Origin: Prevotellaceae bacterium
GTDB lineage: Bacteria > Bacteroidota > Bacteroidia > Bacteroidales > Bacteroidaceae
DNA length: 8,499 nt
Reading direction: 5' to 3'
NCBI GenBank assembly: GCA_022508685.1
Contig: JAFLUS010000068.1
Location: forward strand, 1 to 8,499
This document shows positions 6,051-8,499 of this stretch, piece after piece. Both the position numbers and the translations under genes were made by a program. The number at the start of each line of letters is the position of its first letter. The stretch's first letter is position 1. A model generated the notes under the pieces. It did not search any database. It worked only from the letters and a program-made list of their open reading frames with translations, and was not told where the DNA came from.

Positions 6051-7754
6051 GTGAAACTGAACAAGACGAAATATGCGACACGCACGCTGGTGCAGTGGCT
6101 GTGGGCACACCACAAAGGTTGCCGACTGCAAGCCATCATCAACGTCGTGGTGGGACTGCTGCAAGTGGGACTCGGATTGGCAGGCGTAGAGATTCTGCGT
6201 CGCGTCACCGACATTGCCACAGGCACGCTCTCCGGTTCGCTCGTGCTGGCAGCCGTGCTGCTGGGTTCGGTGATGTTGGCAGAAATGCTGCTCAATGTGC
6301 TCGTCACGTGGATACGCGCCGTGCTGGGCGTGCGGTCGCAGAACATGATGCAGCAAGCCTTCTTCGCCCGGTTGCTCAAGGGGCAGTGGAACGGAGTGGA
6401 GCGCTATCACAGCGGCGACGTGCTCAACCGCCTTTTCGGCGACGTCAGCGACATCGTCGGACTGATGACCGAGGTGCTGCCCTCTGCCGTCATCATCGTC
6501 GTGCAGTTCATCGCATCCTTCATCTACCTATATATAATGGATGCCATGCTGGCGATTATCCTCATCGTCGCCACACCCATTTTCATTCTGCTCAGCCGGT
6601 TCTATTTCCGCAAGATGCGCCGCATCGTCCGCAAGATTAAGGACAGCAACAGCGCCTTGCAAGCCATTATACAGGAGAGCGTGCAGCACAAGATGGTGGT
6701 GAAGGTGCTGGAACGTGGCGACATGATGGTCGGTCGGCTGGGACAACGGCAGTCGCTGCTGCGTTGGCAGGTGAAAAGCCGTGCCCGCTTTGCCATCATT
6801 TCGAAAGTGCTGGTGAACATCGGTTTTGCCGGTGGCTACCTCGCCGCCCTCGTCTGGGGATTGTTCCAGTTGCAGGACGGGCTCATCACGGTGGGCGTGC
6901 TGATGGCGTTCACCCAACTCATCAGCCGCATCCAACGCCCCATGCTCGACATGGCACGCCTGCTGCCGACGCTCGTCAACAGCCTCACTTCGGCAGAACG
7001 ACTCTTGGAACTCGAACAACTGCCGCTCGAATCGCAACAGCCGCCACATGCCGTCGACGGATGCGTCGGCTTGCGCTTCACCCACGTGGACTACCAATAC
7101 ACGAAACGCGGCCGCCGTGTGCTGCGCGATTTTTCCTACGACTTCCGTCCGGGTTCCTTCACGGCCATTCTCGGCGAAACGGGGGCGGGCAAGACCACCC
7201 TCATCCGCATGATGCTCGCACTCATCGACCCGACACAAGGCAGCGTCACGCTCTACAACGCCGACGGCGAAACACCCGTCACGACGGCCACACGTTGCAA
7301 CTTTGCCTATGTGCCGCAAGGCAACACGCTCTTCAGCGGCACCATTCGCGAAAACCTCCTCTTCGGCAATCCCGATGCCACGACGGCACAGATGCACGAA
7401 GCACTCCGCTTGGCACTTGCCGACTTCGTGCACGAACTGCCCGAAGGCATCGACACACGTTGCGGCGAAGGTGGAAGCGGATTCAGCGAAGGGCAAGCCC
7501 AACGCATCGCCATCGCACGTGCCATCCTCCGTCCCTGCCGCATCCTGTTGCTCGACGAAGCCACCAGTGCGCTCGATGTGACGACCGAACGCCGTTTGCT
7601 CGAAAACCTGCAAGCGCACTTCCGCGACACCACAATCATCTTCGTCACCCACCGCCTTGCCGTCGTCGGATTCACGAGCGACCAACTCACCATGCACCGC
7701 AATGTGGAGGAACCGACCCCATTTTCTGAAACTTCAAATCCCGCATCAACATGA
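6051..7754 (+). CDS. ABC exporter, fused transmembrane and ATP-binding domains
   Basis: A 567-residue half-transporter of the MsbA/ABCB type, expected to work as a homodimer in the inner membrane. Residues about 25-295 form the membrane domain, with helices near 28-50, 65-88, 143-163, 165-185, 248-270 and 275-291. The ATPase domain follows: Walker A GETGAGKT (375-382), Q-loop YVPQ (Q423) with the exporter-type LFSGTIRENLLFG, signature FSEGQ (478-482) in place of LSGGQ, Walker B ILLLDE (498-503), D-loop SALD and H-loop H534. All catalytic residues are present, so it should be active. After the H-loop only about 33 residues remain and the usual final strand is poorly conserved. The start is a GTG at 6051; the next in-frame Met (75) lies beyond the first helix. 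It follows nadK by 31 bp and overlaps ruvA by 4 bp. The substrate cannot be inferred. Confidence 0.93.
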   Translation: MKLNKTKYATRTLVQWLWAHHKGCRLQAIINVVVGLLQVGLGLAGVEILRRVTDIATGTLSGSLVLAAVLLGSVMLAEMLLNVLVTWIRAVLGVRSQNMMQQAFFARLLKGQWNGVERYHSGDVLNRLFGDVSDIVGLMTEVLPSAVIIVVQFIASFIYLYIMDAMLAIILIVATPIFILLSRFYFRKMRRIVRKIKDSNSALQAIIQESVQHKMVVKVLERGDMMVGRLGQRQSLLRWQVKSRARFAIISKVLVNIGFAGGYLAALVWGLFQLQDGLITVGVLMAFTQLISRIQRPMLDMARLLPTLVNSLTSAERLLELEQLPLESQQPPHAVDGCVGLRFTHVDYQYTKRGRRVLRDFSYDFRPGSFTAILGETGAGKTTLIRMMLALIDPTQGSVTLYNADGETPVTTATRCNFAYVPQGNTLFSGTIRENLLFGNPDATTAQMHEALRLALADFVHELPEGIDTRCGEGGSGFSEGQAQRIAIARAILRPCRILLLDEATSALDVTTERRLLENLQAHFRDTTIIFVTHRLAVVGFTSDQLTMHRNVEEPTPFSETSNPAST

Positions 7755-8353
7755 TAGACTACGTAAGAGGAATACTCGATGAACTGACCCCCACCGTCGC
7801 TACCGTCGAATGCCACGGAGTGGGTTACGCCCTCAACATCTCGCTCAACACCTACACCGCCCTGCAAGGCAAAGGCGAAGTGCGGCTCTATGTCTACGAA
7901 AACATCCGCGAAGACGCATGGACGCTCTTCGGCTTCGCCACGAAGGACGAGCGCCAACTGTTCATGCAACTCATCTCGGTGAGCGGCATCGGCGGCAACA
8001 CCGCCCGCACCATTCTGTCGGCATTCTCGCCCGCCGAACTTTGCGACATCATCCTCAACGGCAACGACAAAGTGCTGAAAACCGTGAAAGGATTAGGAGC
8101 CAAGACCGCACAGCGCATCATCGTCGAACTCAAGGACAAGGTTGCCGCATTGGGCATCACACCTGCAGCCGCCGCCGACACGGAACTCGCACAACCGGCC
8201 CTCAATCAGCAAGTCCACGACGACGCCGTCGAAGCCCTCCGCGCCTTGGGCTATCCGCCCGCACCCGTCGCCAAAGTCGTCCGCGCCATCCTCAAAGACG
8301 ACCCCGAAGCCTCCGTCGAGCGCGTCATCAAAATGGCATTCAAAATGCTCTGA
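7751..8353 (+). CDS. ruvA: Holliday junction branch-migration protein RuvA
   Basis: Tetrameric DNA-binding protein that grips four-way junctions and recruits the RuvB motor during recombinational repair. The 200-residue length is standard. Residues 1-62 form the OB-fold domain I, with the acidic pin at E54-D55 in IREDAWTLFGF, equivalent to E55/D56 of E. coli. Domain II holds two helix-hairpin-helix motifs, ISVSGIGGNTARTILSAF (75-92) and LKTVKGLGAKTAQRIIVELK (109-128). An Ala-rich linker (about 135-150) leads to the RuvB-contact domain III (about 154-200; DDAVEALRALGY, ending in RVIKMAFKML). The ATG sits inside an ATGA overlap with the ABC gene, which argues for coupled translation. ruvB and ruvC are not in the window, as is common in this phylum. 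It is the last gene before a hairpin terminator. Confidence 0.97.
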   Translation: MIDYVRGILDELTPTVATVECHGVGYALNISLNTYTALQGKGEVRLYVYENIREDAWTLFGFATKDERQLFMQLISVSGIGGNTARTILSAFSPAELCDIILNGNDKVLKTVKGLGAKTAQRIIVELKDKVAALGITPAAAADTELAQPALNQQVHDDAVEALRALGYPPAPVAKVVRAILKDDPEASVERVIKMAFKML

Positions 8354-8383
8354 TGCGCCGCTCCGTCGTATCTGCGCCACAAC

Positions 8384-8430
8384 AAAGGCGTGCCATCAGC
8401 AGCATTCATCTCTGCCAATGGCACGCCTTT
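8384..8430. terminator. Hairpin terminator after ruvA, possibly bidirectional
   Basis: AAAGGCGTGCCAT (8384-8396) and ATGGCACGCCTTT (8418-8430) form a perfect 13-bp stem with a 21-nt loop, 30 bp after the ruvA stop. The loop contains GCAG and CTGC that may extend the pairing. The stem is bounded by AAA and TTT, so the same structure could serve on both strands. The T-run is only three bases, which is weak for a classic intrinsic terminator, but placement right after the last gene of the unit supports the role. Confidence 0.75.
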
Positions 8431-8469
8431 CGTGTGTGGTGACAATCAATTATTTGTGATGACGGTGGG

Positions 8470-8499
8470 TCGGTTTAGCGAACATCTTTCGCAGACCGA
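8470..8499. repeat. Interrupted inverted repeat at the right window edge
   Basis: TCGGT (8470-8474) pairs with ACCGA (8495-8499), and inside it GCGAA (8478-8482) pairs with TTCGC (8488-8492), with a 5-nt loop CATCT and a small 3/2-nt internal loop. The outer stem may continue beyond the window. With ten base pairs in two blocks it could be chance, the 3' end of a structured RNA, or part of a gene that continues outside. Confidence 0.35.

Noticed and set aside
5117..6379. Minus-strand open frame of 420 codons across nadK and the start of the ABC gene
   Set aside because: It lies opposite two genes with clear catalytic motifs and spans their intergenic gap; the product is His/Ala-rich without family features, as expected from codon bias on the true strand.
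6528..7697. Minus-strand open frame of 389 codons inside the ABC gene
   Set aside because: The opposite strand encodes intact Walker A, signature, Walker B and H-loop motifs in order; this frame is a mirror of that coding sequence.
1..8499. Search for mobile elements, CRISPR, tRNA/rRNA or a defence or biosynthetic island
   Set aside because: All ten genes belong to known housekeeping or transport families, coding character is uniform, and no terminal inverted repeats, spacer arrays or RNA gene folds are visible.

Overview
This 8.5 kb window is a compact, ordinary-looking stretch of chromosome. It most likely comes from a GC-rich member of the Bacteroidales (Bacteroidota); Prevotellaceae is my best guess, made from protein character and layout rather than from a database match. 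Reasons: the TAnnTTTG-type -7 elements in the only AT-rich intergenic gap, the near absence of Shine-Dalgarno sequences inside the operons, and the particular protein families (an OB-fold/HD YhaM-like protein, DJ-1/PfpI, a pdxJ-exbB-exbD-tonB string). I see no phage, transposon, CRISPR, tRNA or rRNA.

Layout: two transcription units diverge from a 178-bp AT-rich gap at 4951-5128. Leftward (minus strand), seven tightly packed genes run off the left edge: pdxJ (vitamin B6 ring synthesis), exbB, exbD, a TonB/TolA-like energy transducer, a DJ-1/PfpI protein, ispD (MEP isoprenoid pathway) and a YhaM-like OB-HD phosphohydrolase/nuclease cut by the window edge. Gaps are 45, 21, 27, 75, -4 (ATGA overlap) and 17 bp. 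Rightward (plus strand), three genes run nadK (NAD kinase), an ABC exporter with fused permease and ATPase, and ruvA (Holliday-junction protein). The gaps there are 31 bp and an ATGA overlap. The unit ends in a 13-bp perfect-stem hairpin at 8384-8430.

How the genes work together: ExbB, ExbD and the TonB/TolA-like protein form one inner-membrane machine that transmits proton motive force to the outer membrane. The remaining genes are housekeeping functions for cofactors (PLP, NADP), isoprenoid precursors, RNA turnover or repair and protein or redox maintenance. They appear to be co-transcribed rather than forming one pathway.

I did not find a convincing undescribed system. The points most worth a second look are the paired 13-bp repeats in the divergent promoter region, the co-transcription of a YhaM-like protein with an envelope energy module, the repeat-built charged arm of the TonB/TolA-like protein, the translational coupling of ruvA to an ABC exporter, and the hairpins at the right edge, where a convergent gene may end.
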